DNA of 8,459 bases from Bacteroidales bacterium (GCA_900769035.1 CAAGFD010000253.1:1-8459), one strand, 5' to 3'; positions 1-5,855 are shown, counted from the stretch's first letter. Numbers and translations are program-made. The notes: generated by a model from the letters alone, not told the origin.

Positions 1-76
1 AAAAAAATAAACTCTTAAAGGGTGACGGTAACTCTGTGATGATAGTAGTCTTCGCTGCTCACGCGTGTTTTTCTCT
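1..76. repeat. Upstream copy of terminator arm at window edge
   Basis: Bases 1-16 are identical to 77-92, which form the A-rich left arm of the terminator hairpin at 80-122; the match continues imperfectly for about 6 more bases. The 60 bases between the copies are visibly richer in G and C than the surroundings and hold no convincing gene. The longest open stretch, in frame 3 and ending at a TAA at 84-86, enters from the window edge without a start. It could be the tail of an upstream gene or the remains of a duplicated terminator. The window cut prevents a decision. Confidence 0.45.
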
Positions 77-79
77 AAA

Positions 80-122
80 AAAATAAACTCTTGAAGAGGA
101 ACTTTCTTCAAGAGTTTATTTT
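80..122. terminator. Bidirectional rho-independent terminator
   Basis: A perfect 17-bp inverted repeat (80-96 against 106-122) encloses a 9-nt loop. It has a run of A on the left (77-83) and a T-rich right end, so it can give a U-rich tail on either strand. On the minus strand it would end the lipoprotein/small membrane protein transcript; on the plus strand it would end whatever lies before the window. Confidence 0.85.
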
Positions 123-322
123 CTAGTCTGACATATCTCATACCCGAACATCAATAAACATTTATCCTAAAATATTAAATTTACTACAATATAGATGCTC
201 TATGTTAAAATCTAAATCCTACTCAGGCTCGTATGGAACTTACCAACAAATAAAACTTACCAATAAAGAATATATCACATCTACCAATATGTCGTAATCG
301 ATGCTTATATTACGGAACGAAA
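123..322. other. AT-rich intergenic region, no gene seen
   Basis: No open frame of useful length is present on either strand. The only structures are a short direct repeat (AACTTACCAA near 239 and 258) and a 6-bp inverted repeat (293-298 / 309-314) with no T-run. On the minus strand this is the 3' untranslated stretch between the small membrane protein gene and the terminator at 80-122. Confidence 0.5.
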
Positions 323-502
323 TCATTCTTTAGAGTGCTCGCCAAGAGAAGTAGCAGCGAGAGCAACGACAGAAAGCGCCAACAACATTAAAGCATTTTT
401 TGTTTCAATTTTCTCCATTCCTACAAGGCATACTACGCCTAATGACAAGCCTAATGCCACACAACGAAATATAAGCAAAGGCAATTTACCGTTTATCTTC
501 AT
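323..502 (-). CDS. Small two-helix membrane protein (59 aa), hypothetical
   Basis: A complete 59-residue frame runs from ATG at 502 to TGA at 323. The product begins MKINGKLPLL and has two hydrophobic segments, about residues 8-29 (LLIFRCVALGLSLGVVCLVG) and 38-53 (ALMLLALSVVALAAT). They are separated by a short charged turn (MEKIETKN), and the tail is polar (GEHSKE). This predicts a helical hairpin in the inner membrane. The start lies 6 nt after the stop of the upstream lipoprotein gene, so the two are probably co-transcribed and perhaps translationally coupled; no Shine-Dalgarno sequence is visible. I do not recognise a named family, although small two-helix proteins of this general build occur in Bacteroidales. 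Its function is unknown. The tight spacing and sensible membrane topology argue that it is a real gene and not a chance frame. Confidence 0.72.
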   Translation of the reverse strand: MKINGKLPLLIFRCVALGLSLGVVCLVGMEKIETKNALMLLALSVVALAATSLGEHSKE

Positions 503-508
503 CTTTTA

Positions 509-1534
509 TCAGTAATAAACAAATTCACGTTCGTCTTTTGATACTACATTCATATTGTTATCATAAACAATCATCTTTATGATATTACCATATTTATCGT
601 ACTCATACTCATAAGTATCGACTTCTTTGGTTGCCATTTCATAATTTACACGCACGCACTCCAATATATGTTTATATTCATCATATTTGAATAATGTAGT
701 AGAGGTTAGCACTTCATTAAAATACGTGCGAGTTTCCACACAACAATCCTCTTCATTATAAATATATTCCAAGCGATTTTCCAGTATTGATTGATTATTA
801 TACATAGAGCACTCTATTTCCCTTCCGTTTTCATTATATTTACTTTTATAAGTACTCAATATATTTCCGTCTTCATCCACAAATTGCATCTGTATTCTAT
901 TTCCTTTATCGTCGTATTTATAGAGGATTATTTCTTTGTCTACACTACCATCTGTATTAAAATTTTCACTTATCGACTTATCATAATATCCCTTATTGGA
1001 ATATTCATAAACCGACCGAACCATAAGTCGTTTTTCGGAATTAGGCACTTTGACATAAGTTTCGGTTTGCACTAAATTATCTCCATCATACATATTATAT
1101 GTATATTGAACGTTACCTTCATATCCTATAAGACATATATAAGTTATATGACCCAATTTGTCGTATTCCAATGTTTCGCTTGTTTTATATGCGTCGCCAA
1201 ACATATTAAGGTCGTCATTTCTTTGAAGACAATCATCATTATCGTTATAAATGAAGGCACTTTCCATCGAATATTGCATATCAGAACTACAATATTTCTC
1301 ACTTGTAGCAAATCCTCTTTTATTAAAATTTACTTCATTTGTACTTACGAGTTCATATTCTCCGGTTTCTATATTCAATGTATAGTTTTTCTCAACAGCC
1401 GTTTTCACTTCACCTTCGAACCCGTATTCCGCGATAGAATATGGCTTCGGCTCGGATTGGTTTGAAATATTATTCTCTTTATTACATGCTACAAAAATAA
1501 ATAATAACACAAAATAAAACAAAAATTTCTTCAT
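509..1534 (-). CDS. Lipoprotein with degenerate YD-like repeats
   Basis: A 341-residue protein starting MKKFLFYFVLLF. It carries a lipoprotein signal peptide ending in a lipobox (FVAC, lipidated Cys17), so it should be anchored in the envelope, probably the outer membrane. From about residue 67 to the end, roughly ten degenerate repeats of 20-25 residues follow the pattern aromatic-x-Tyr-Asp/Asn-x-x-Gly-Asn/His. Examples are EYDKLGHI, KYDDKGNRI, KYNENGREI and EYDKYGNII. This resembles the YD/RHS-type beta-hairpin repeat, but there is no RHS core, polymorphic toxin tail or secretion domain. The longer frame begins with TTG at 1543; I chose the ATG at 1534 because it opens the signal peptide directly. 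It is divergent from the phosphodiesterase gene and is followed closely by a small membrane protein gene. The ligand or role is unknown. Confidence 0.85.
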   Translation of the reverse strand: MKKFLFYFVLLFIFVACNKENNISNQSEPKPYSIAEYGFEGEVKTAVEKNYTLNIETGEYELVSTNEVNFNKRGFATSEKYCSSDMQYSMESAFIYNDNDDCLQRNDDLNMFGDAYKTSETLEYDKLGHITYICLIGYEGNVQYTYNMYDGDNLVQTETYVKVPNSEKRLMVRSVYEYSNKGYYDKSISENFNTDGSVDKEIILYKYDDKGNRIQMQFVDEDGNILSTYKSKYNENGREIECSMYNNQSILENRLEYIYNEEDCCVETRTYFNEVLTSTTLFKYDEYKHILECVRVNYEMATKEVDTYEYEYDKYGNIIKMIVYDNNMNVVSKDEREFVYY

Positions 1535-1567
1535 ATCTTTCAAATCTATAACTATTTAATTTGTTTG

Positions 1568-1575
1568 CAAAGGTA
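1568..1575 (-). promoter_or_regulatory. -7 box for the lipoprotein gene
   Basis: Read on the minus strand the sequence is TACCTTTG, a perfect match to the Bacteroidota TAnnTTTG box. It lies 33 nt before the lipoprotein ATG, implying a leader of roughly 25-30 nt. No TTG is found at the usual 20-nt spacing upstream, so only the -7 part is supported. Confidence 0.6.
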
Positions 1576-1597
1576 ATATTTTTTCTACAATTAAATA

Positions 1598-1629
1598 TTT
1601 GTCTACTCCAAAAATTTTACCTTAATTTG
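1598..1629 (+). promoter_or_regulatory. Promoter of the PhnP-like gene (-33/-7)
   Basis: TTTG at 1598-1601 is followed after exactly 20 nt by TTAATTTG at 1622-1629, close to the Bacteroidota TTTG/TAnnTTTG pair. The box ends 13 nt before the ATG, which predicts a very short leader of about 7-10 nt without a Shine-Dalgarno. The divergent lipoprotein promoter lies only about 25-55 bp away. Confidence 0.6.
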
Positions 1630-1642
1630 CAGAAAAAAAATC

Positions 1643-2419
1643 ATGACAGTAACATTCTTAGGAACCGGCACTTCTACCGGGGTACCTGAAATAGGATGCA
1701 AATGCGAAGTATGCACCAGCAAAGACCCGCGAGATAATAGATTACGGACTTCGGTAATGATTGAAGAAGAGACAATTGAAGGAGACGACATAAGACTTCT
1801 GTTTGATTGCGGACCGGACTTCCGTCAACAGATAATCAAAATGCCATTCAAGCGTATCTCTGGAGTATTTTTAAGTCACGAACATTACGACCATGTTGGT
1901 GGCATTGATGATTTACGCCCGTTTTGCAGGTTTGGAGATATCAATATCTACTCAAACGATAGGGTTGCAGAAACTATTCGCAAAGTAATGCCCTACTGTT
2001 TCGCAGAACATCCTTATCCCGGCATTCCTAAAATCAATATGCAAGCGATAAAGGATAATGAAACTATAACTATAGGTACGTTAAAAATTACACCTATAAA
2101 TATATTGCATGGCAAATTACCTATTTACGGCTACAGAATAAATGATGTAGCCTACATCACCGATATTCTCGATATTCCGGAAAGTGAATTTTGCAAGTTA
2201 CAGGGATTAAAATTACTTATTTTAGGAGCATTACGGAAACAACCACATGGAAGCCACGAAACTATAGAACAAGCCATCAATAATATTAACAAGATAAAAC
2301 CGGAAAAAGCTTATCTCATTCATATGTCGCATCATGCAGGGCTTCATTCGGTTATCGAAAAAGAGTTACCAAAAGGCATATACTACGCTTACGATAATCT
2401 TCAGTTAACTATAAAGTGA
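1643..2419 (+). CDS. PhnP-like MBL-fold phosphodiesterase
   Basis: A 258-residue metallo-beta-lactamase-fold hydrolase of the PhnP type. It has the metal-binding motif HEHYDH (H79, H81, D83, H84) followed by VGGIDDLRP. H156 (LHGKLP), D174 (ITDILDIP) and H227 in LIHMSHHAG supply the remaining expected ligands. The N-terminal GCKCEVC (C19, C21, C24) matches the structural zinc site of the family, and ALRKQPHGSHET is the family's later histidine segment. All key residues are present, so the enzyme is probably active and cytoplasmic. PhnP itself hydrolyses phosphoribosyl cyclic phosphate in phosphonate breakdown. No phn genes are nearby, and the Bacteroidales homologues stand alone, so the substrate is uncertain. 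The ATG is supported by the promoter just upstream and by the conserved FLGTGTSTGVP start of the fold. Confidence 0.9.
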   Translation: MTVTFLGTGTSTGVPEIGCKCEVCTSKDPRDNRLRTSVMIEEETIEGDDIRLLFDCGPDFRQQIIKMPFKRISGVFLSHEHYDHVGGIDDLRPFCRFGDINIYSNDRVAETIRKVMPYCFAEHPYPGIPKINMQAIKDNETITIGTLKITPINILHGKLPIYGYRINDVAYITDILDIPESEFCKLQGLKLLILGALRKQPHGSHETIEQAINNINKIKPEKAYLIHMSHHAGLHSVIEKELPKGIYYAYDNLQLTIK

Positions 2420-2452
2420 GTCATTTTGGCATTCATTGAGCGACAAAATGAC
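2420..2452 (+). terminator. Possible weak terminator after the PhnP-like gene
   Basis: GTCATTTTG (2420-2428) and CAAAATGAC (2444-2452) form a 9-bp inverted repeat with a 15-nt loop, beginning right after the stop codon. Only a short TTTT follows. The stem is AT-rich and the loop long, so it may be a weak terminator or a protein-binding site upstream of grpE. Confidence 0.4.
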
Positions 2453-2544
2453 ATTTTAAAAGATAAAATCTGTTTTTAACTATTTGGCATCATTTTTGAT
2501 GTAAAACCTATAGACTATGAATATGTTCAAAAATAACAAAGTAA

Positions 2545-2568
2545 AGCTTTTTAATAAAAAAAAGGACT
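2545..2568 (+). promoter_or_regulatory. grpE ribosome binding site in a possible hairpin
   Basis: AAGGA (2562-2566) lies 7 nt before the ATG at 2574, a good Shine-Dalgarno in a window where most genes have none. It also decides the start choice. Bases 2545-2552 can fold onto 2561-2568 (A-U, G-C, C/A mismatch, two U-G, three U-A) with an 8-nt loop, which would cover the site. The pairing is weak and is only a prediction. Confidence 0.4.
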
Positions 2569-2573
2569 ACGAA

Positions 2574-3194
2574 ATGGAAAATAAAGAAAACACTGAAAAA
2601 GAAATAGAACAATCTGAAATTCAAGATTCTAAAGAGCAATCTGCTAAGAACGAAACTACAGAAGACGCAACCACTCCTAAAGAAGAAAAAGTAGAAGAAC
2701 CTAAAGGAGAAGAAAAAGAAAAGCCGGAATCTGAACAAACCAAAAAAGATGAAACAGATTGGGAAAAGAAATATAAAGAATTAAACGACAGACATTTACG
2801 CCTAAATGCAGAATACGATAACTATCGTAAACGCACAGCAAAAGAAAAGGCTGACATGATAAAAACTGCGGGTGAAAAAATTATTTCCGACATCTTACCT
2901 GTTGTAGATAATTTTGAAAGAGCACTTGACAACATGAAAGAAGGTACAGACGTAAATGCCCTTAAAGAGGGTGTGGAGTTGATACTTAAGCAACTTATGG
3001 GCATGATGAAAAGTCACGGAGTAGAACAAATTGCAACGGAGAATGCAGATTTCGACACTGATTTACACGAAGCGATAGCACAATTCCCTGCACCGACTCC
3101 GGAACAAAAAAATAAAATTATCGATTGTACAACAAAAGGCTACACCATGCATGGCAAGGTAATAAGACATGCAAAAGTTGTAGTAGGAGCATAA
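2574..3194 (+). CDS. grpE: GrpE, nucleotide exchange factor of DnaK
   Basis: GrpE releases ADP from DnaK so that substrate is discharged; it acts as a cytoplasmic dimer. With the ATG at 2574 the product has 206 residues. An acidic, Glu/Lys-rich tail of about 65 residues comes first. A long coiled-coil helix follows (DWEKKYKELNDRHLRLNAEY, then DNYRKRTAKEKAD), then the four-helix-bundle part (ILPVVDNFERAL) and the C-terminal beta wing ending VIRHAKVVVGA. All are typical of the family. In-frame ATGs at 2517 and 2523 would add up to 19 basic residues (KNNKVKLFNKKK). I prefer 2574 because of its Shine-Dalgarno and because family members begin with the acidic tail. dnaJ follows after 16 nt. No TAnnTTTG promoter is obvious upstream. 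Confidence 0.93.
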   Translation: MENKENTEKEIEQSEIQDSKEQSAKNETTEDATTPKEEKVEEPKGEEKEKPESEQTKKDETDWEKKYKELNDRHLRLNAEYDNYRKRTAKEKADMIKTAGEKIISDILPVVDNFERALDNMKEGTDVNALKEGVELILKQLMGMMKSHGVEQIATENADFDTDLHEAIAQFPAPTPEQKNKIIDCTTKGYTMHGKVIRHAKVVVGA

Positions 3195-3195
3195 T

Positions 3196-3202
3196 AAAGG
3201 AG
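3196..3202 (+). promoter_or_regulatory. Strong Shine-Dalgarno of dnaJ
   Basis: AAAGGAG lies 8 nt before the dnaJ ATG, in the 16-nt gap after grpE. It is the best match to the anti-Shine-Dalgarno sequence among the genes here; such sites are uncommon in Bacteroidota. Confidence 0.65.
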
Positions 3203-3210
3203 ACCACTAA

Positions 3211-4371
3211 ATGGCAAAAAGAGATTATTACGAAGTACTTGGCGTAGCGAAGAATGCTTCCGTCGAAGAGATTAAAAAAGCATATCGTAAGTTAGCTATA
3301 AAATATCACCCTGACAAACAACAAGGCAAAAGCGAAGCAGAGAAAAAAGAAGCCGAAGAAAAATTCAAAGAGGCTGCAGAGGCTTTCTCCGTTTTGAGTG
3401 ATGCCGACAAACGCTCTCGTTACGATCAATTCGGACATGCCGGAGTAGACGGTAATGGTGAAGGCTTCGGCGGTGGATTCTCAATGGAAGATATTTTCCG
3501 TCAATTCGGTGATATTTTCGGAGGCTTTGGCGGCTTCGGTGGCTTTAGTGGCTTTAGTGGAGGCTCTACAGGAGGAGGACGAGTAAATAAAGGCTCAGAC
3601 TTAAGAATTACTATCAAGCTTAACCTTCAAGATATTGCAAATGGCACGGAAAAGAAAATCAAACTTCGTAAATATGTAACTTGCCCGGATTGTAATGGAA
3701 GTGGAGCGAAAGATGCCAATAGTGTACAAACTTGCCCGGATTGTAATGGAAGGGGATATACGATACGTACTCAACGCAGTATTTTAGGTAATATCCAAAC
3801 GCAAGTAACTTGCCACAAATGTAATGGAGAAGGTAAAATAATCACCGATAAATGCCCTAATTGTAAAGGCGACGGTGTAATAAACAAGGAAGAAACCGTA
3901 ACGATAAAATTACCTGCCGGAGCTGCAGAAGGTATGATTTTCAAAATGCAAGGAAAGGGTAATGCAGCAATACACGGAGGTATCCCGGGCGACTTATTAG
4001 TAGTTATTCACGAAGAAGAAGACCCGAATTTAATACGCGACAATAACAACTTGATTTACGAGCTTATGCTCGATTTACCAACTGCCGTACTTGGAGGTTC
4101 TGTAGAAATACCTACTCTAAACGGTAAAGTAAAAATCAATATTGAAAAAGGCACTCAACCGGGAAAAATATTGAGATTAAAAGGAAAAGGACTACCGGAT
4201 ATGCACTATGGAGTAGGTGATTTACTCGTACATCTCGGCGTATACATCCCGGAAAAATTATCTAAAGACGAAGAGAAATTATTCGAGAAACTACGTGATT
4301 CAAAAAATATCATACCGAATAAATCTATCTCAAGAATGTTTTTCGACAAATTGCACAAACTCTTTTCATAA
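3211..4371 (+). CDS. dnaJ: DnaJ (Hsp40) co-chaperone
   Basis: DnaJ delivers unfolded protein to DnaK and stimulates its ATPase in the cytoplasm. The 386-residue product has the full class A layout. The J domain (about 1-70) has the HPD motif at 33-35. A Gly/Phe-rich linker (about 75-125) is followed by four CxxCxGxG zinc motifs starting at C158, C175, C201 and C215, and then the two C-terminal beta-sandwich substrate domains. All essential residues are intact. The segment between HPD and the next helix (QQGKSEAEKKEAEEKFK) seems about 5 residues longer than I recall for Bacteroides homologues. The first two zinc motifs are encoded by an identical 24-bp stretch (3678-3701 and 3729-3752). It is the second gene of the grpE-dnaJ operon and is followed by a strong terminator. 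Confidence 0.97.
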   Translation: MAKRDYYEVLGVAKNASVEEIKKAYRKLAIKYHPDKQQGKSEAEKKEAEEKFKEAAEAFSVLSDADKRSRYDQFGHAGVDGNGEGFGGGFSMEDIFRQFGDIFGGFGGFGGFSGFSGGSTGGGRVNKGSDLRITIKLNLQDIANGTEKKIKLRKYVTCPDCNGSGAKDANSVQTCPDCNGRGYTIRTQRSILGNIQTQVTCHKCNGEGKIITDKCPNCKGDGVINKEETVTIKLPAGAAEGMIFKMQGKGNAAIHGGIPGDLLVVIHEEEDPNLIRDNNNLIYELMLDLPTAVLGGSVEIPTLNGKVKINIEKGTQPGKILRLKGKGLPDMHYGVGDLLVHLGVYIPEKLSKDEEKLFEKLRDSKNIIPNKSISRMFFDKLHKLFS

Positions 4372-4390
4372 TACTAATTTATCTCATAAC

Positions 4391-4434
4391 AAAAGAAGTA
4401 TCACTTGACACCCTTAAGTGATACTTCTTTTTTT
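4391..4434 (+). terminator. Rho-independent terminator of grpE-dnaJ
   Basis: A perfect 16-bp inverted repeat (4391-4406 / 4416-4431) with a 9-nt loop runs directly into a T-rich tract. It starts 20 nt after the dnaJ stop and separates the chaperone operon from the ftsB-like/pseudouridine synthase pair. Confidence 0.9.
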
Positions 4435-4469
4435 ATTTTGTATACTACAATAAATTACAAAAAAATTAC

Positions 4470-4477
4470 TACCTTTG
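4470..4477 (+). promoter_or_regulatory. -7 box for the FtsB-like/RluA operon
   Basis: TACCTTTG matches the Bacteroidota -7 box perfectly and is followed by TAGCAT, as in the promoter at 6655. No TTG sits 20 nt upstream. Transcription would start near 4482-4486, just before an out-of-frame ATG at 4494. Confidence 0.6.
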
Positions 4478-4536
4478 TAGCATAATACCAGCTATGCATT
4501 TTTACGAAAAATAACCCGAAAAATACATTCTCAAAG

Positions 4537-4830
4537 TTGATACGGCTTTTATCAACAAACAAGTATATCAATAAATACACCGTTACCCTCTTAATATTTT
4601 TAATAATAATCATCTTTCTGGCAGACTATTCTTATCTAGAACAGAGAAAATTAAAAAAGCAAATAGAGAAAACGGAAAAGCAGATAGAGTTTTATAACGA
4701 ATCGATAAACCAAAATAAAGAGAAACAACATGCGCTGGAATCGGACAAAAAGCAAATAGAAAAATACGCCCGAGAGCAACTGAACATGAAAAAAAATAAC
4801 GAAGACATATATTATATAGAAGAAAAATGA
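4537..4830 (+). CDS. FtsB/DivIC-like septum formation initiator
   Basis: A small bitopic inner-membrane protein of the FtsB/DivIC family, which links late divisome proteins during septation. From the TTG at 4537 it has 97 residues. There is a short basic N-terminus, one membrane helix (about 15-31, TVTLLIFLIIIIFLADY), a coiled coil (LKKQIEKTEKQIEFYNESIN) and the typical end EKYAREQLNMKKNNEDIYYI. The start is uncertain: no in-frame ATG exists between the upstream stop at 4483 and the membrane helix. Candidates are TTG at 4537, ATT at 4498, or an ATG at 4494 that would need a one-base shift in the following T5 run. Its stop overlaps the start of the next gene by ATGA, suggesting translational coupling. 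The family call is firm; the exact subgroup (FtsB or DivIC) is not. Confidence 0.85.
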   Translation: MIRLLSTNKYINKYTVTLLIFLIIIIFLADYSYLEQRKLKKQIEKTEKQIEFYNESINQNKEKQHALESDKKQIEKYAREQLNMKKNNEDIYYIEEK

Positions 4831-5711
4831 AACGACAACAAAACAAACGCAAAGCCGCAACATTTCATTTAGTAAGATACAACTCCACACTACTGGAATA
4901 TCTTCTTGAAAATTTCAAAGATAAAAGTCGCACTACAATAAAGTCATATCTGAGCCACAGACAAATTGCCGTCAATGGCAAAACAACAACGTCTTTTGAT
5001 TTTCCTATCAAGCAAAACGATGAAATATGTATAAGTCCTATAGGCGAACCAAAGCAAAACCCGAATCACAGAATTAAAATAGTTTTCGAAGACCAAGACA
5101 TATTAGTAGTAGAAAAAAAGAACGGAGTATTGAGTATATCTACCGGTAAAGAAGGCGAGATAACAGCATATAGCATTGCCATGGAGCACGTGCGCCGTCA
5201 ACATCCCGACAACAGAGTCTTCGTTGTACACAGATTAGACCGCGACACATCCGGACTATTGATATTCGCAAAATCTCCCTTTGTGCAACAACAAATGCAG
5301 AACAGATGGAATGAAAATATCATCACACGAAAATACATAGCCATAGTAGAAGGAAGACCGGAAAAAGACGAAGACAAACTAGTAAGCTGGTTAACGGAGA
5401 ATGCCAAATCACTAAAAGTCTACGCATCACCTACAGATAATGGAGGCAAGAAAGCCATTACCAATTACAAAATAATACAGAGCAACGATAAATATTCTCT
5501 TTTGGAAATAACATTGGAAACGGGACGCAAAAACCAAATAAGGGCACAATTCGAGCAGATAAAACACCCGGTAGCCGGAGATAAAAAGTATGGAGCAACA
5601 ACTAATCCATTAGGACGTTTATGCCTACATGCCTCTGCACTTATTTTCAAGCACCCGATAACCAACGAGATAATGACATTCGACACCGGAATACCGACAT
5701 CATTCCGGTAA
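4827..5711 (+). CDS. RluA-family pseudouridine synthase
   Basis: This enzyme converts uridine to pseudouridine in ribosomal or transfer RNA. The 294-residue product has an N-terminal S4-like RNA-binding region (about 15-70, with TTIKSYLSHRQIAVNG). The catalytic domain carries the hallmark HRLDRDTSGLLIFAK; D138 is the catalytic aspartate. The second family motif is GRKNQIRAQF (233-242), followed by HPVAGDKKYG. All active-site elements are intact and the length is normal. RluA, RluC, RluD and related members cannot be separated from sequence by eye, so the target uridine is not assigned. It overlaps the FtsB-like gene by 4 nt (ATGA) and converges on the tRNA-His gene. Confidence 0.93.
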   Translation: MKRQQNKRKAATFHLVRYNSTLLEYLLENFKDKSRTTIKSYLSHRQIAVNGKTTTSFDFPIKQNDEICISPIGEPKQNPNHRIKIVFEDQDILVVEKKNGVLSISTGKEGEITAYSIAMEHVRRQHPDNRVFVVHRLDRDTSGLLIFAKSPFVQQQMQNRWNENIITRKYIAIVEGRPEKDEDKLVSWLTENAKSLKVYASPTDNGGKKAITNYKIIQSNDKYSLLEITLETGRKNQIRAQFEQIKHPVAGDKKYGATTNPLGRLCLHASALIFKHPITNEIMTFDTGIPTSFR

Positions 5712-5720
5712 ACCCAGAAA

Positions 5721-5755
5721 CAAAAAAAAGCTTTCTGAAATTCATCAGAAAGCTT
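5721..5755 (-). terminator. Terminator of tRNA-His
   Basis: A perfect 11-bp inverted repeat (5728-5738 / 5745-5755) with a 6-nt loop is followed on the minus strand by a run of 8 T (plus-strand A at 5722-5729, partly inside the stem). It lies 10 nt past the tRNA 3' end. There is no T-run on the plus strand, so it serves the tRNA chiefly, though its stem could also stabilise the converging RluA-family transcript. Confidence 0.85.
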
Positions 5756-5765
5756 AAATAAATCG

Positions 5766-5839
5766 GGTGGTAGATGGGGCTTGAACCCACGACCTCTGGG
5801 ACCACAATCCAGCGCTCTAACCAACTGAGCTACAACCAC
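5766..5839 (-). tRNA. tRNA-His (GUG anticodon)
   Basis: On the minus strand the sequence folds into a full cloverleaf. The D arm is GCTC/GAGC with loop AGTTGGTTA, the anticodon loop is TTGTGGT (GUG), the variable region is AGGTC, and the T arm is GTGGG/CCCAT with TTCAAGC. The extra G at 5840 can act as G-1 opposite discriminator C73 (5766), the identity element of tRNA-His. The 3' CCA is not encoded (CGA follows), so it must be added by enzyme. Two stem positions are mismatched: U6/U67 in the acceptor stem and A31/C39 at the base of the anticodon loop. It has its own promoter and terminator on the opposite strand to both neighbours. Confidence 0.93.
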
Positions 5840-5855
5840 CATCAATTTGCGAGTG

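Noticed and set aside
293..314. 6-bp inverted repeat CGTAAT/ATTACG as a terminator
   Set aside because: The stem is short, the loop is 10 nt and no T-run follows on either strand.
333..340. GAGTGCTC as half of a CIRCE heat-shock operator
   Set aside because: No matching inverted half follows at the required 9-nt spacing, it lies inside the small membrane protein gene, and no CIRCE is found before grpE.
791..1465. Two plus-strand open frames of 94 and 119 codons
   Set aside because: They lie antisense to the lipoprotein gene, are rich in Ile/Phe/Cys as expected from the reverse of Asp/Tyr/Asn-rich coding DNA, and have no promoter.
1535..1543. TTG start of the longer lipoprotein frame
   Set aside because: The ATG three codons later opens a normal signal peptide and fits the predicted leader.
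1643..2419. Phosphonate (phn) utilisation locus
   Set aside because: Only the PhnP-like fold is present; no C-P lyase or transport genes lie nearby.
4610..4890. Minus-strand frames of about 80 codons opposite the FtsB-like gene
   Set aside because: They are complements of a Lys/Gln/Glu-rich coiled coil, giving Phe/Leu-rich nonsense; no start signals.
5465..5845. Minus-strand frame of 126 codons across the tRNA
   Set aside because: It reads through the terminator and the tRNA-His gene into the antisense of the pseudouridine synthase; its apparent start lies in the tRNA region.
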